Under the pieces are notes generated by a model. That model was not told where the DNA came from. It worked only from the letters and a program-made list of their open reading frames with translations, and did not search any database. The position numbers and the translations under genes were made by a program. DNA of 64,000 nucleotides. Origin: an uncultured Dehalococcoidia bacterium (lineage in GTDB: Bacteria; Chloroflexota; Dehalococcoidia; Lucifugimonadales; CATOSD01). Location: contig CATOSD010000001.1 of assembly GCA_951812395.1 (NCBI GenBank), forward strand, positions 1-64,000, written 5' to 3'. Shown one piece after another: positions 8,309 to 16,844 of the stretch (the stretch's first letter is position 1; each line of letters begins with the position of its first letter).

Positions 8309-9526
8309 CTAGTCCACGCGGCGGAAGCCGGGATACGCGATCACCAGCGCCACCGTCCCGACCAGCAGCAGCACGCCGGTTACGAAGAGGGCGTTGGGCG
8401 TGCCGATGTTCACGGCCAGGAAGCCCAGCGGGATGGAGCTCAGGGGCTGGATGCCGAACGTCATCATGCCCAGGCTCATCACCCTGCCGCGCATTTCCGG
8501 CGACGCGTACACCTGTACGAGGGTCATGGCAAGGGACATTACCAGCGAGCTTACCAGTCCGGTAAACAGCAGCAGCGGCACGGCGGCCCAGAAAGAGGTC
8601 ATCTGGGAGAAGGCCATCAACCCCACGGCCCAGCCTGCGCAGTTCGCCAGCAGCATCAGCCCGCGCTTGCCGACGTTGCCCATCGCGGCGAGCGCGAGCG
8701 TGCCAACCAGCGCGCCAATACCCATAACCATCAGCAGAAAGCCCAGGTCGTCTGAACCGACGTCCAGCGCCTCCCGGCCCCAGGCGGGCATCAGTGCGAA
8801 GTAGGCGAAGCCGAACAGCGAGCTAATCAGCATCAGCATGTTAACGCCCAGAATCGGCGGGTTCGAGCGGACGTACCTCATGCCCTCGCCGATGTCGCTC
8901 GAAAGTCCCCTGCGGGATCGCGACGCTGCAGTCTGGCCGGCGCGAATCATCACCACCGACAGTACGGCAAGAGCGTACGTCCCGGAGATGAGATAGAAAA
9001 CTCCGTGCGTGCCTATGAAGATTATGAGAACGCCCGCCACGGCCGGCCCCGCGATGCGCGTCGCGTTCATGGCCGAGTTGGTCAGCGATATGGCGTTCAT
9101 CAGCGTGCGCTCAGGCACGATGTCCGACAGTATCGCCTGGCGGCTGGGCATGTTGAGCGCCATGAGCGAGCCGTTCACCACACCGATCCCGAGCAGCATC
9201 CCGAAGGTGATTACGTTGGTCACGTCGAGGGTGGCGACTAGCGCCGTGACCAGGATGTTGCCGCCCTGGCTGAGGATGACCATACGCCTGCGCGGAATGC
9301 GGTCCGCGAGCGCGCCGCCGATGATGGCCACGACGGTGACAGGCAGCGAGAACGACGACATGACCATCGCGAGGGCGAGCGGCGAGTCGTCGGCCAGCTC
9401 CAGCACCAGCCAGCCCCGCGTGATCATCTGCATGTTCATGGCCATGTAGGAGGCGAGCGAGCCGATGAACATCCAGCGGAAGTCGACATACTGGAACGAC
9501 TCGAACACCGGCCAACGGGACAGCAC
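8309..9526 (-). CDS. MFS transporter (EntS/MFS_3 type exporter)
   Basis: A major facilitator protein of about 405 residues with twelve predicted membrane helices. The loop motif GGALADRIPRRRMVI (about residues 65-79) is the motif A between helices 2 and 3. The N-terminal FRWMFIGSLASYMAMNMQMI and length match the drug or siderophore exporter branch. The GTG at 9526 is the listed start; the frame stays open upstream, so the N-terminus could be about 25 residues longer. A minus-strand TATAAT at 9683-9688 may drive it with a long leader. It converges with the ABC permease gene. Confidence 0.88.
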   Translation of the reverse strand: MLSRWPVFESFQYVDFRWMFIGSLASYMAMNMQMITRGWLVLELADDSPLALAMVMSSFSLPVTVVAIIGGALADRIPRRRMVILSQGGNILVTALVATLDVTNVITFGMLLGIGVVNGSLMALNMPSRQAILSDIVPERTLMNAISLTNSAMNATRIAGPAVAGVLIIFIGTHGVFYLISGTYALAVLSVVMIRAGQTAASRSRRGLSSDIGEGMRYVRSNPPILGVNMLMLISSLFGFAYFALMPAWGREALDVGSDDLGFLLMVMGIGALVGTLALAAMGNVGKRGLMLLANCAGWAVGLMAFSQMTSFWAAVPLLLFTGLVSSLVMSLAMTLVQVYASPEMRGRVMSLGMMTFGIQPLSSIPLGFLAVNIGTPNALFVTGVLLLVGTVALVIAYPGFRRVD

Positions 9527-9841
9527 GCGTCTGGCCAGCCGTGGCGCCGTTGCGGTGCGAGAGTCCTCCTCGCTCAGCGAAGATCCCGGCGGCGGCTCGG
9601 TGTCTCTGATAGTGGCTGTTCTCCTACCCAGGTGTAGCGCGGCGGTGCGGCCGCATCTGTCGGCTTACGCTGGCGGTCTTCAATTATACAGCCTCGACTG
9701 CCCCACCTGCTCACCGCATACCCGTGTCTAAACGCTTCCGCCGAAACTGGCCAAAAGCTTGACAAGAACACACGTACTGTTCTATTATGTTCTATAGACG
9801 AGCAGACCATTGAACAGCACAGCCTCGGAAAGGAGCTCGGC
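9527..9841. other. Divergent promoter region between MFS gene and small gene
   Basis: No gene seen. It contains a minus-strand TATAAT (9683-9688) for the MFS gene and a plus-strand promoter with an embedded inverted repeat (9759-9793) for the small gene that follows. Confidence 0.6.
9759..9793 (+). promoter_or_regulatory. Sigma-70-type promoter with inverted repeat in the spacer
   Basis: TTGACA (9759-9764), 18 bases, TATTAT (9783-9788). AGAACA (9765-9770) and TGTTCT (9778-9783) form an inverted repeat filling the spacer, and TGTTCT recurs at 9788-9793. A repressor bound here would cover both promoter hexamers. Confidence 0.65.
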
Positions 9842-10108
9842 ATGGTCACCAAAAGTCACGAAACGGCATCCCCGCAACTGCCCCTTCCCGGCTTGGCCGT
9901 CGCCGACCGACAACCTGCGGCGCTGCACTGCGGCAGCGTGGCGCCCGGCCAGAAAGTCCGGTACGTGGGCAAAGTGAGCGGCGGCCCGCGCTTTCTCTCG
10001 CGCGGCGTTGTCAAGCAGGCGCTCCGGCGCAAGGCCATCGTGGACCTGGACCACGGCGGCACCTGGCACATCCCCTACTACTTCCTGGAGATGCCCGAGG
10101 CGGCCTAG
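9842..10108 (+). CDS. Small conserved-looking protein of unknown function
   Basis: An 88-residue soluble protein. The second half (KVRYVGKVSGGPRFLSRGVV, then KAIVDLDHGGTWHIPYYFLE) reads as a small beta-rich, SH3-like barrel. It has no signal peptide or cysteine pattern. AAGGAG precedes the ATG, and the promoter with a palindromic spacer lies 50-80 bases upstream, so it is a monocistronic and probably repressible gene. I do not recognise a named family; codon use and a strong ribosome site support it as real. Confidence 0.7.
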   Translation: MVTKSHETASPQLPLPGLAVADRQPAALHCGSVAPGQKVRYVGKVSGGPRFLSRGVVKQALRRKAIVDLDHGGTWHIPYYFLEMPEAA

Positions 10109-10271
10109 CGTGGGGCAGGAATCGGGAATGAGCCTTCCCATGAGTCCCTTCCCCCTCGCAGGAGGAAGGTTAGGATGGGGGTGTCGAAAGCGAAACGGCC
10201 GTCGCCACTCTCAAAACACACCCTTGTCAGCCCATCGAAGGGAAAGCAGTGGGGAGCGGAGATTCCGGGCG
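10109..10271. repeat. Short palindromic repeat between small gene and hydrolase
   Basis: At about 10138-10181 the reversed form appears: AGTCCCTTCCCCCTCGCAGG, then AGGAAGGTTAGGATGGGGGT. The rest of the gap has no recognisable feature. Confidence 0.65.
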
Positions 10272-11147
10272 CTACCCGAAGAAGCCTTCCTCGTATTGCT
10301 GTGCGATTACACCCGCCACCAGCTCCGGGCGCTGCAGCGGCACGTCGTGGATGCTGTCTTCGAGCCACACTATCTTACTGGTGGGCACCAGCGCGGCAGC
10401 CCTCTCCACCGACTCCTCCCGCCGGAACCGGCGCGCCGCGGGCGACTGCTCTCCCGCGCGTCGCGCCGGCATGATGAGCACGGGCTGCCGGACGCGGGCG
10501 TAAAGCTCGGACGGCCTATGCTCCCACAGCGCCTCGATTATTCGCATGTGGTTTTCGCGGCTCAGCCTCGCCCGTATGGTGCCGTCATCCAGAACGCGGA
10601 AGTTGGCGAGCAGCGTACCCTCGAGTTGCTCGTTCATCGCGCCGAGCCAGCGGCGCGTGCGGGCGCGCTCCAGAAGCCGGTCCGGCGTCATTCCCTCGAA
10701 CGACGGCGGCGCCATCTCTCGCTTGGCATCGTCCAGGGTCGCGCCGGGCCTGCCCGAAATCTCTATCATCCCGCCGTCCACCCAGCACAGCCCCGTCGGC
10801 AACTCCGGGTAGCGCACCGCGAACTCCAGCGCCACGCTGCCGCCCCAGGAGTGGCCCACCACCAGGGGCTGCTCCATTCCCATCTCGCGCACGAACTCAC
10901 GCAGGTCCCCGCAGACCGTGGCGAAGTCGTACCCGTGGTCGGGCTTGTCGGTCAGGCCGTGGCCGCGCTGGTCGACGGCGACGACGCAAAAGTTCTCGGC
11001 GAGGATGGGCGCCACCAGGTCCCAAATGCGGCACGTCGACGCCAGGCCGTGCAGCAGAACCACCGGCTGGCCGCTGCCGCCCCAGTCACGGTAGTGCAGG
11101 CGCAGCCCGTTGGCCGAGATGTACTTGTCCTTCACGGCGTGTTCCAT
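10272..11147 (-). CDS. Alpha/beta-fold hydrolase
   Basis: A 291-residue cytoplasmic alpha/beta hydrolase. The oxyanion segment VVLLHGLAST (about residues 29-38), the DQRGHGLTDKP block and the nucleophile elbow GHSWGGS (about 99-105) are clear. A late Asp and His (EDSIHDVPLQRPE) complete the triad. The open frame extends upstream to 11573, but that part is antisense to the PAC2 gene. The ATG at 11147 (MEHAVKDKYISANGLRLHY) fits the family and lies five bases after the PAC2 stop, so the two genes form an operon. The substrate is unknown. Confidence 0.9.
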   Translation of the reverse strand: MEHAVKDKYISANGLRLHYRDWGGSGQPVVLLHGLASTCRIWDLVAPILAENFCVVAVDQRGHGLTDKPDHGYDFATVCGDLREFVREMGMEQPLVVGHSWGGSVALEFAVRYPELPTGLCWVDGGMIEISGRPGATLDDAKREMAPPSFEGMTPDRLLERARTRRWLGAMNEQLEGTLLANFRVLDDGTIRARLSRENHMRIIEALWEHRPSELYARVRQPVLIMPARRAGEQSPAARRFRREESVERAAALVPTSKIVWLEDSIHDVPLQRPELVAGVIAQQYEEGFFG

Positions 11148-11152
11148 CGCCG

Positions 11153-12043
11153 CTAGCCGGCCTCGCCGCCGTCGCGGGCGTCCCGCTGGCTCTTCAGAAA
11201 CTCCTCCAGGTCCTCCACGAGCACGTCTGGGCTGGGTAGTTCCTCCTCCTCGGCGTGCGCGGCGTCGTATCGCCGCTCCAACCGGCGCACGTAGGGGGCA
11301 AGGTCGTTGTCTTTCTCGACCACCCGCGAAAGCTCGGTCCCGAACTTCTCGCCGGCCTCTCGTATCTCCTCGAGATCGGCATCGAAGCTCACGAGACTGT
11401 GCAGCTTGACCAGCAGCGAGTGGCTCAGTATGGGGTTGGGCGACCGGTTCGCGTAGTGCGGCACGTGGCCCCAGATGCTCGCGTGAGGCAGCTCGCTCGC
11501 CTCGCAGCCGGCCAGAAACGCCGTGTGAATGCCGGTGGGCCCCTGGTAAGACGAGTTTCTTATGCCCAGCCACTCTGCCTTCTGGGTGAGGCCCGGCAGG
11601 CTCGCCCTGCCCGACACGCGCGGCGGCCTGGTGTGGGGCACCGCGTCCAGAAGCGCCCCCAGCGTCACCACCAGCTCCACGCCGTGCTGCCTGGCGACGC
11701 CGGTGAGAATGCCGGAAAAGCGGCGCCAGCGCAGGTTTGGCTCGGTGCCGACGTACAAGAGCAACCCGCCGCTGTCGCCACCGGAGTCCGCGTGGTAGAA
11801 GTCGTTGCGGGGCCAGCGGATTGTGCGCTCACCGCGGCGGTTGACGCGCGTCCTGGGCCTTGTCAGCGTGAAGTCGTAGAACTCTTCGGGATCGATCTCG
11901 GCGAACTTCCTCGCGCCCAGCTTTCGCACCAGGTAGCGAAGCCCGCGCGTCGCCGCCTCGGCGGCGTCCGGCCATCCCGCGAACGCCGCCACCATCACGC
12001 GCAGCGGCCCCGGGGGAGTCTCGTGAACTATCAAACCGTCCAA
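11153..12043 (-). CDS. PAC2 family protein
   Basis: A member of the PAC2 (proteasome assembly chaperone-like) family found widely in actinobacteria and Chloroflexota; its biochemical role is not settled. The body begins LIVHETPPGPLRVMVAAFAG, continues through the conserved NSSYQGPTGIHTAFLAGC and ASIWGHVPHYANRSPNP blocks, and ends in an acidic, coiled-coil-prone tail. The frame is open to 12292, but GGAGGG placed before the TTG at 12041-12043 gives a 296-residue protein of normal size. Repeat element B begins about 85 bases upstream. It is followed almost directly by the hydrolase gene. Confidence 0.88.
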   Translation of the reverse strand: MDGLIVHETPPGPLRVMVAAFAGWPDAAEAATRGLRYLVRKLGARKFAEIDPEEFYDFTLTRPRTRVNRRGERTIRWPRNDFYHADSGGDSGGLLLYVGTEPNLRWRRFSGILTGVARQHGVELVVTLGALLDAVPHTRPPRVSGRASLPGLTQKAEWLGIRNSSYQGPTGIHTAFLAGCEASELPHASIWGHVPHYANRSPNPILSHSLLVKLHSLVSFDADLEEIREAGEKFGTELSRVVEKDNDLAPYVRRLERRYDAAHAEEEELPSPDVLVEDLEEFLKSQRDARDGGEAG

Positions 12044-12337
12044 ACGGTCCCTCCATCGAATCTCATGCGGCTGCTGGAGTGTACCACCCGCCCGAACGCC
12101 ATGCCAACCGGCGCGCGGGCCCCGAACCTGTATCGGATTGCCAGGTGTGCCAAAGACCGCCTCCCTCGCCCTTACCCGGCCCAATCGCGCCTGAGTACCC
12201 GAAAAACCGTCACTCCCACGCCCCACCCGTGTCCCGACCCTGACCCACACACGTCCCACGCACGTCCCGTCTCTGCCCCCAATCTGCGCCATTTCTTCCC
12301 ACGAATTCGCCCCAATCCCGCATTTTCGCCAGCGCTA

Positions 12338-12366
12338 TTGAAATATACGCACATACGTGCTACCCT
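12338..12366 (+). promoter_or_regulatory. Conserved internal promoter of repeat element B
   Basis: TTGAAA (12338-12343), 17 bases, TACCCT (12361-12366), pointing to the enolase-superfamily gene. The minisatellite would lie in the transcribed part. Confidence 0.6.
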
Positions 12367-12426
12367 CGTCCAAGCGAGGGACAGACCCCGCGGCCCGCAG
12401 ACCATTAAGGCCCCAGGCATCCTGTA

Positions 12427-12657
12427 GGGGCGTCCCTTGTGGGCGCCCTATGACAGCTAGGGGCATCCCTTGTGGGCGCCCTATGGCAGCTTGGGGCATC
12501 CCTTGTGGGCGCCCTATGGCAGCTAGGGGCATCCCTTGTGGGTGCCCTATGGCAGCTAGGGGCATCCCTTGTGGGCGCCCTATGGCAGCTAGGGGCGTCC
12601 CTTGTGGGCGCCCTATGGCAGCTAGGGGCATCCCTTGTGGGCGCCCTGTGGCAGCGA
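12427..12657. repeat. Seven tandem 33 bp units (minisatellite)
   Basis: Each unit reads GGGGCATCCCTTGTGGGCGC then CCTATGGCAGCTA with only one or two changes per unit. Because 33 is a multiple of three and the unit lacks stops, several frames stay open, giving spurious ORFs made of an 11-residue repeat. Near-identity of units points to recent expansion. Confidence 0.9.
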
Positions 12658-13012
12658 AAACATGGCTGGTCGACCCCGCTCCGCCCCCTGTCCTGTTCTG
12701 CCACGCGGCGCGACACTTATGCCCCGAACTGCCCACTCTGGCGTTACAGAATTGCGCACGACAACCGAAACTCCCAGCTAGGGATTGCGCAGAATGTCGC
12801 AGAAACTAACAGATTTCGCCCCCCCCCGCGAAATTTCTCCAGTGGAAGCATGTCCTGAGCTTGCCGAACGGGCGCGGAGCGGGAGTACCGGAGTTGCGAT
12901 GCCGGAAATCTGAATCGGGTCCGCAGCCCGTGCTATACTCGCCTCCGGGCCGCCCACCGTTCGCGCGGCGCAACTGATTACCATGATCAGGGCGACAACA
13001 GCAGGACTGCCG

Positions 13013-14215
13013 ATGTTCGAAAGCCTCACATTCGCCGCGGTTGCGGCGACACCACACTCGGAGTGGACGTTCGCCGAGCTCCGTGACGCCGACGGCGCTA
13101 CGGCGGTAGTCGAGCTCACCTGCGGCGCCGAGACGGCCCGCGCCGCCTCCCTGCTCGCGGAGCTGGTGTCCGCGCTCGCCGACCGAGACGACGTCGACGA
13201 GACGACGCCGGACGCCGCGCTCGGCCTGGACACCGGCCTGATAGCGGAAGACCGCGCGCTCGCGGCCGCCGTCAGCGCTCTGCGGTCGGCAATCGTCCTA
13301 TGCCGCGCCGTCAGAAACGGCGTGAGCCTGCGCCGCGAGCTCGGAGGCGGCGAGTACGCGGCCAGCGTCCCGCTCTACGCCAACGTCAACCGCGGGCTGC
13401 TGGGGTCGGCGCGCCGACCGGCCGAATTCGCCGCGGCGGCGGAGACGGCGGTCCGCGAGGGATTCGACACCGTGAAGTGCGCCCCATTCGACGAGGTATC
13501 CCCTCCGTCGTCACCCGACCGCATTCTGGAGCTGGCGCGGCCCGGTCTGGAGCGCGTGGCCGCCGTGCGGTCCGCCGTCGGCCCGGGCGTGACGGTGCTG
13601 GTAGACTGCCACAGCCGCTTCGAGGAGCACACCGCGCCAATCGTCGCCGAGCAACTGGCCGCGCTGGAGGTCGGATGGTTCGAGGAGCCCGTCGAGCCGA
13701 CGCGGCATGCCGACGCACTGGCTAGGATTGCCCGCGCCGTGCCAATGCCCGTCGCCGGTGGGGAAAGCGGCTACGGCGAGAGCTTCTTCCTGGACCTGGT
13801 GGGAAGTGGAGCGGTGGACGTGGCGATGCCGGACGTGAAGTACTGCGGAGGCGTCGCGGCGGCGCACGCGGCGGGCCGGCAAGTGATTGAGGCCGGCGGG
13901 CGCGTGTCGCTGCACAGCCCGTCGGGGCCGGTGGCGCAGCTCGCCGGCGCGCACGTCACGGCGGCCATCGCAGGCGACGGCGAGGTCGGCACGCCGCTGG
14001 AGTACGCCGCCCACGAGGCCGACTGGCGGCCGAGGGCGCTGAGCCCCCCGGAGCGCATCGAGCGCGGGCGGCTCGTCCTGCCCGAAGGCCCGGGCCTTGG
14101 CGCCACGCTCGACTGGGACGAGGTGCGCCGCCGCGGCCGCGTGTGGTCGCCCTGGCAGCGCGGCCGGGCCGTGAGCGGTTTGACCAACAGTTCACCCGCG
14201 AGGAGGAAACAATGA
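13013..14215 (+). CDS. Mandelate racemase/muconate lactonizing enzyme-type (enolase superfamily) protein
   Basis: A 400-residue metal-dependent enzyme that should abstract the alpha-proton of a carboxylate. The barrel shows DTVKCAPFDEV (second-strand Lys), VLVDCHSRF (metal Asp), GWFEEPVEP (metal Glu), VAGGESGYGE (third ligand) and SLHSPSGP (His), the MR/MLE order. The ATG at 13013 has AGGA six bases ahead and fits the domain start; an in-frame ATG at 12983 lacks a ribosome site. A TATACT lies near 12934, just past repeat element B. The stop overlaps the next start (ATGA). The substrate is not predictable. Confidence 0.88.
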   Translation: MFESLTFAAVAATPHSEWTFAELRDADGATAVVELTCGAETARAASLLAELVSALADRDDVDETTPDAALGLDTGLIAEDRALAAAVSALRSAIVLCRAVRNGVSLRRELGGGEYAASVPLYANVNRGLLGSARRPAEFAAAAETAVREGFDTVKCAPFDEVSPPSSPDRILELARPGLERVAAVRSAVGPGVTVLVDCHSRFEEHTAPIVAEQLAALEVGWFEEPVEPTRHADALARIARAVPMPVAGGESGYGESFFLDLVGSGAVDVAMPDVKYCGGVAAAHAAGRQVIEAGGRVSLHSPSGPVAQLAGAHVTAAIAGDGEVGTPLEYAAHEADWRPRALSPPERIERGRLVLPEGPGLGATLDWDEVRRRGRVWSPWQRGRAVSGLTNSSPARRKQ

Positions 14216-14796
14216 AACTCACAATCGACAGCACTCAGCGGCTGGGCGTCATCGAAGACCTGCCGTACGCGAAGGCCATCAAGGACGCTGAGTTGCGCGA
14301 GCTCGTCTATGACGCCTGGGCGATGTCTCTCTCGTCGAGCGGCTTCGACAGGATAAACGACATACCGTGCTCCGGCGGCCCGGGAGGGCCGGAGCTGAAG
14401 GGACGCGGCCAGGAGGCCCATCTCAACGGAGTGGCCCGCATAGGGGTGTCCATAGCGCAGGGGCTCACAGACGAGGTGGGTCACTTCAGGGTGGACCTGG
14501 ACGAGGTTATAGCCGGGGGCCTGTGCCACGACCTGGGCAAGACATGGGAGTACGACCCCGAAAACATCGCCAGATGGAGCGACCACCGCATCACCGGAGC
14601 GCCGTCAATTCGCCACCCGGTGTTCGGCGTGTACGTGGCGCTCACCGCCGGCCTGCCCGAGCAGATTGCTCACATCGCGGGCGCACACTCGGCAGAAGGA
14701 CTGAACGTCACGCGGAGCCTCGCCGGCGAGATAATCGCCATCGCCGACGAGACCTTCTGGAAGGTGCTCGCGAGCGGCGGCCTGCTGGAAGGCTAG
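14212..14796 (+). CDS. HD-domain protein
   Basis: A 194-residue protein with an HD-type metal phosphohydrolase core: an upstream His (EAHLNGVARIG), the HD pair in AGGLCHDLGKTWEYD (about residues 100-114) and a later HPVFGVYVALTAGLP helix with a conserved His. Such proteins hydrolyse phosphate esters or nucleotides. AGGAGG sits well before the ATG at 14212, and the start overlaps the stop of the enolase-superfamily gene, so both likely act in one catabolic step series. The substrate is unknown. Confidence 0.85.
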   Translation: MKLTIDSTQRLGVIEDLPYAKAIKDAELRELVYDAWAMSLSSSGFDRINDIPCSGGPGGPELKGRGQEAHLNGVARIGVSIAQGLTDEVGHFRVDLDEVIAGGLCHDLGKTWEYDPENIARWSDHRITGAPSIRHPVFGVYVALTAGLPEQIAHIAGAHSAEGLNVTRSLAGEIIAIADETFWKVLASGGLLEG

Positions 14797-14844
14797 GTCG
14801 GCCCTGGCCGCACGCCTCGCAATTCGCGGCGTTCGGGGCCGCCC

Positions 14845-16203
14845 CTACCGGCCGCCCAGCATGTTGTACGCAAGCGCGATCATGATCTTGGCGCCGCTGA
14901 CGAGGCTCTTTACGCCCACCGACTCGTCCGTGCCGTGGGCCATGCTCAGCATCGGGTCGTCGTCCGGGTGCGAGCCGGAAAAGCCGTAGGTGGTGACGCC
15001 CAGCGGCCGCGTGAAGCGCGAGTCGGTGAAGCCGTTGCTGATGGCCGGCACCCACTGGATGTCGGAGCGCTCAAGCGCCAGCGCCGTCGCCTCCTGTATG
15101 CCCGCGGCCAGATCGGACTCGAACGGCGACGAGTTGGGCACCGCCATGTAATCGATCTCGTAGGACACGCCGGGTATGCCGCTCAGGATGGTGTCCAGTT
15201 CCTGGCGCAGGTAGGCGTCGTCTTGGTGGGGCAGCGTCCTCACGTCGCAGGTGAGCCTGATCGACTCGGGCACGCTGTTGGACTTGATGCCGCCCCTTAT
15301 CATGGTGGGCGTGAGCGTCATCCGGGAAAGCGCGCGCAGCATGGAAGCGAACCGCGGGTTGTCGTCCTGAACGTCCGCGATAATCTCGTCCACGTTCTGG
15401 GGCGAGGGCTTGTGCTCGATCGCGAACGTGGACAGGTGGTCGAACAGCACCGTGGAGGTGTCGCGCTGCGGCTCGTACGACTCGATGCGTGAGAGCACCT
15501 GGCCCAGCCGGTACAGCGCGTTTGTGCCCTGCCACGGCACGGAGGCGTGTGAGCTGACGCCCTTCACGTCGATCTCGACCTGCAGGCGGCCCTTTTCGCC
15601 CACGCCGAGCACGTAGGTCAGGTTGCCCGCGGCCTCTATGGGCGTGCCGCCGCCCTCGTTGACCGCGTAGGGAGCGTAAATCTTCTCGGGGTGGTGCTCG
15701 GCGAGCCAGCCGAAGCCGTAGCGTCCGCCATGCTCCTCGTCGGCGCCGGACACCAGGATCAGGCTGTCGTCGAACTGAACGCCGTTGCGCTTGAGCAGCC
15801 GCATCGCGTAGAGCTGGGCGGTCAGCAGGCCCTTGCAGTCCGACGCGCCGCGCCCATACACGCGCCCGTCCGCAAGCGTGGCGCTGAACGGCTCGAACCG
15901 CCACTTGTCCGCTTCCTCTACCGGAACGACGTCGGTGTGCGACATGAACGAGAGCCCGGCGTTGCCGGAGCTGCCCTCGATTCTGGCTATGATGTTGCCC
16001 CGGTTGGGTGCCGACTCCAGAATCTCGGACGGGATGCCGTCTTCGGCCAGCCAGTCGCGCGCGTACTCGCAAACGGGCGTCTCGTCCCCCGTGGGCATGA
16101 AGCCGGTGTTGACCGACGGGATGCGAACCAGCGCCTGTTCCAGAGCAACGATGTTGTCGGTCTCAGCGTCCACTTGAGCGAGCAGTTCTTCCAGGCTGGG
16201 CAT
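14845..16203 (-). CDS. M20 family metallopeptidase (ArgE/DapE/carboxypeptidase type)
   Basis: A two-zinc amidohydrolase of 452 residues. Metal ligands are visible in SFMSHTDVVPV (His), GRGASDCKG (bridging Asp) and GADEEHGG (the EE pair with the general base), followed by the dimerisation lid and the C-terminal His segment SNGFTDSRF/AHGTDESVG. It likely cleaves an N-acyl amino acid or dipeptide in the cytoplasm; no signal peptide is seen. A ribosome site AGGAGGATAT lies just before the ATG at 16203. The NUDIX gene lies 45 bases upstream on the same strand. Confidence 0.92.
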   Translation of the reverse strand: MPSLEELLAQVDAETDNIVALEQALVRIPSVNTGFMPTGDETPVCEYARDWLAEDGIPSEILESAPNRGNIIARIEGSSGNAGLSFMSHTDVVPVEEADKWRFEPFSATLADGRVYGRGASDCKGLLTAQLYAMRLLKRNGVQFDDSLILVSGADEEHGGRYGFGWLAEHHPEKIYAPYAVNEGGGTPIEAAGNLTYVLGVGEKGRLQVEIDVKGVSSHASVPWQGTNALYRLGQVLSRIESYEPQRDTSTVLFDHLSTFAIEHKPSPQNVDEIIADVQDDNPRFASMLRALSRMTLTPTMIRGGIKSNSVPESIRLTCDVRTLPHQDDAYLRQELDTILSGIPGVSYEIDYMAVPNSSPFESDLAAGIQEATALALERSDIQWVPAISNGFTDSRFTRPLGVTTYGFSGSHPDDDPMLSMAHGTDESVGVKSLVSGAKIMIALAYNMLGGR

Positions 16204-16248
16204 TGCGATATCCTCCTGTGTGGCAATGGGGCGCGGCCGGTGCCGCGG

Positions 16249-16788
16249 CTAGGGTTGGGGTCGGTCGTCGAGGTGGGCGGCCATCAGCAGCACGGCTATG
16301 GTCTTCGCGTCCCTGATACGGCCGTCCCGGATCATCTCGTGCACCTCTGAGAGCGGGACGCGTTCGACCTCGATATCCTCGTCGTAGTCCGCCTCCAGCC
16401 TGCTGGGCACGAGGCCCCGCGCGACGTAGGCGTACATGAACTCGGAGCAGAAGCCGGGGCTCGTCCAGAAACCCGTCAGGGAACGCATGTCGTCGGCTCG
16501 GTAGCCAGTCTCCTCCTGCAGCTCACGCTGGGCGCAGTCGTCCGGGTCCTCGCCCGGCTCGACTATGCCCGCGGGCGCTTCGAGCAGCGCCTCCTCGACC
16601 GGGTAGCGGTACTGGCGCACCAGCACCAAGCTGCCGTTGGCGTCTATCGGCGCGATGACCACGGCGGGCGCGTGGTCTGCAACCTCACGCACGGCCTCGC
16701 GGCCGTTGGCCAGCCGCACGTTATCGACCCGCACCTGAATGACGCGGCCCTCGAACACCGATTCCGAAGTCAGTCTGGTTTCTTTCAT
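16249..16788 (-). CDS. NUDIX hydrolase, ADP-ribose pyrophosphatase-like
   Basis: A 179-residue NUDIX enzyme. The Nudix box GIVEPGEDPDDCAQRELQEE followed by TGY (about residues 75-97) matches GX5EX7REUXEEXGU fully. The preceding RQYRYPVEEALLEAPAG strand and the later GFWTSPGF loop are typical of the ADP-ribose/nucleotide-sugar pyrophosphatase branch, which hydrolyses ADP-ribose to AMP and ribose-5-phosphate. GGGAGG precedes the ATG. Its place just after nadK suggests a role in pyridine-nucleotide turnover, which is an inference. Confidence 0.9.
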   Translation of the reverse strand: MKETRLTSESVFEGRVIQVRVDNVRLANGREAVREVADHAPAVVIAPIDANGSLVLVRQYRYPVEEALLEAPAGIVEPGEDPDDCAQRELQEETGYRADDMRSLTGFWTSPGFCSEFMYAYVARGLVPSRLEADYDEDIEVERVPLSEVHEMIRDGRIRDAKTIAVLLMAAHLDDRPQP

Positions 16789-16844
16789 GAGCCTCCCTTG
16801 GGAATGGTCCGATCTCTCCGGAGCGGGAATGCTCCTCCGGCGCG

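Larger units (their letters stand above)
12127..12919 (+). mobile_element. Repeat element copy B, enlarged by a minisatellite
   Basis: Left end CCTGTATCGGATTGCCAGG (12127) and right end CCGGAAATCTGAATCGGG (to 12919) are diverged forms of the element A inverted repeats. Inside, in order: the conserved promoter (12338-12366), seven 33 bp tandem units (12427-12657), and the conserved right module CTGCCACGCGGCGCGACACT...GCAGAAACTAACAGATTTCG. A TCCTGAGCTTGCCGAACGGG repeat follows near 12850. The element lies between divergent genes. No clear target duplication is seen. Confidence 0.65.

Noticed and set aside
9765-9793. LexA box
   Set aside because: Arm spacing is seven bases, not the four-base GAAC-N4-GTTC form, and no SOS gene follows.
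12424-12660. CRISPR-like array
   Set aside because: Units are contiguous 33-mers with no spacers and no cas genes; it is a minisatellite.
12357-12858. Open frames through the 33 bp units as repeat proteins
   Set aside because: All frames are open only because the unit is a multiple of three without stops; no ribosome site or domain.
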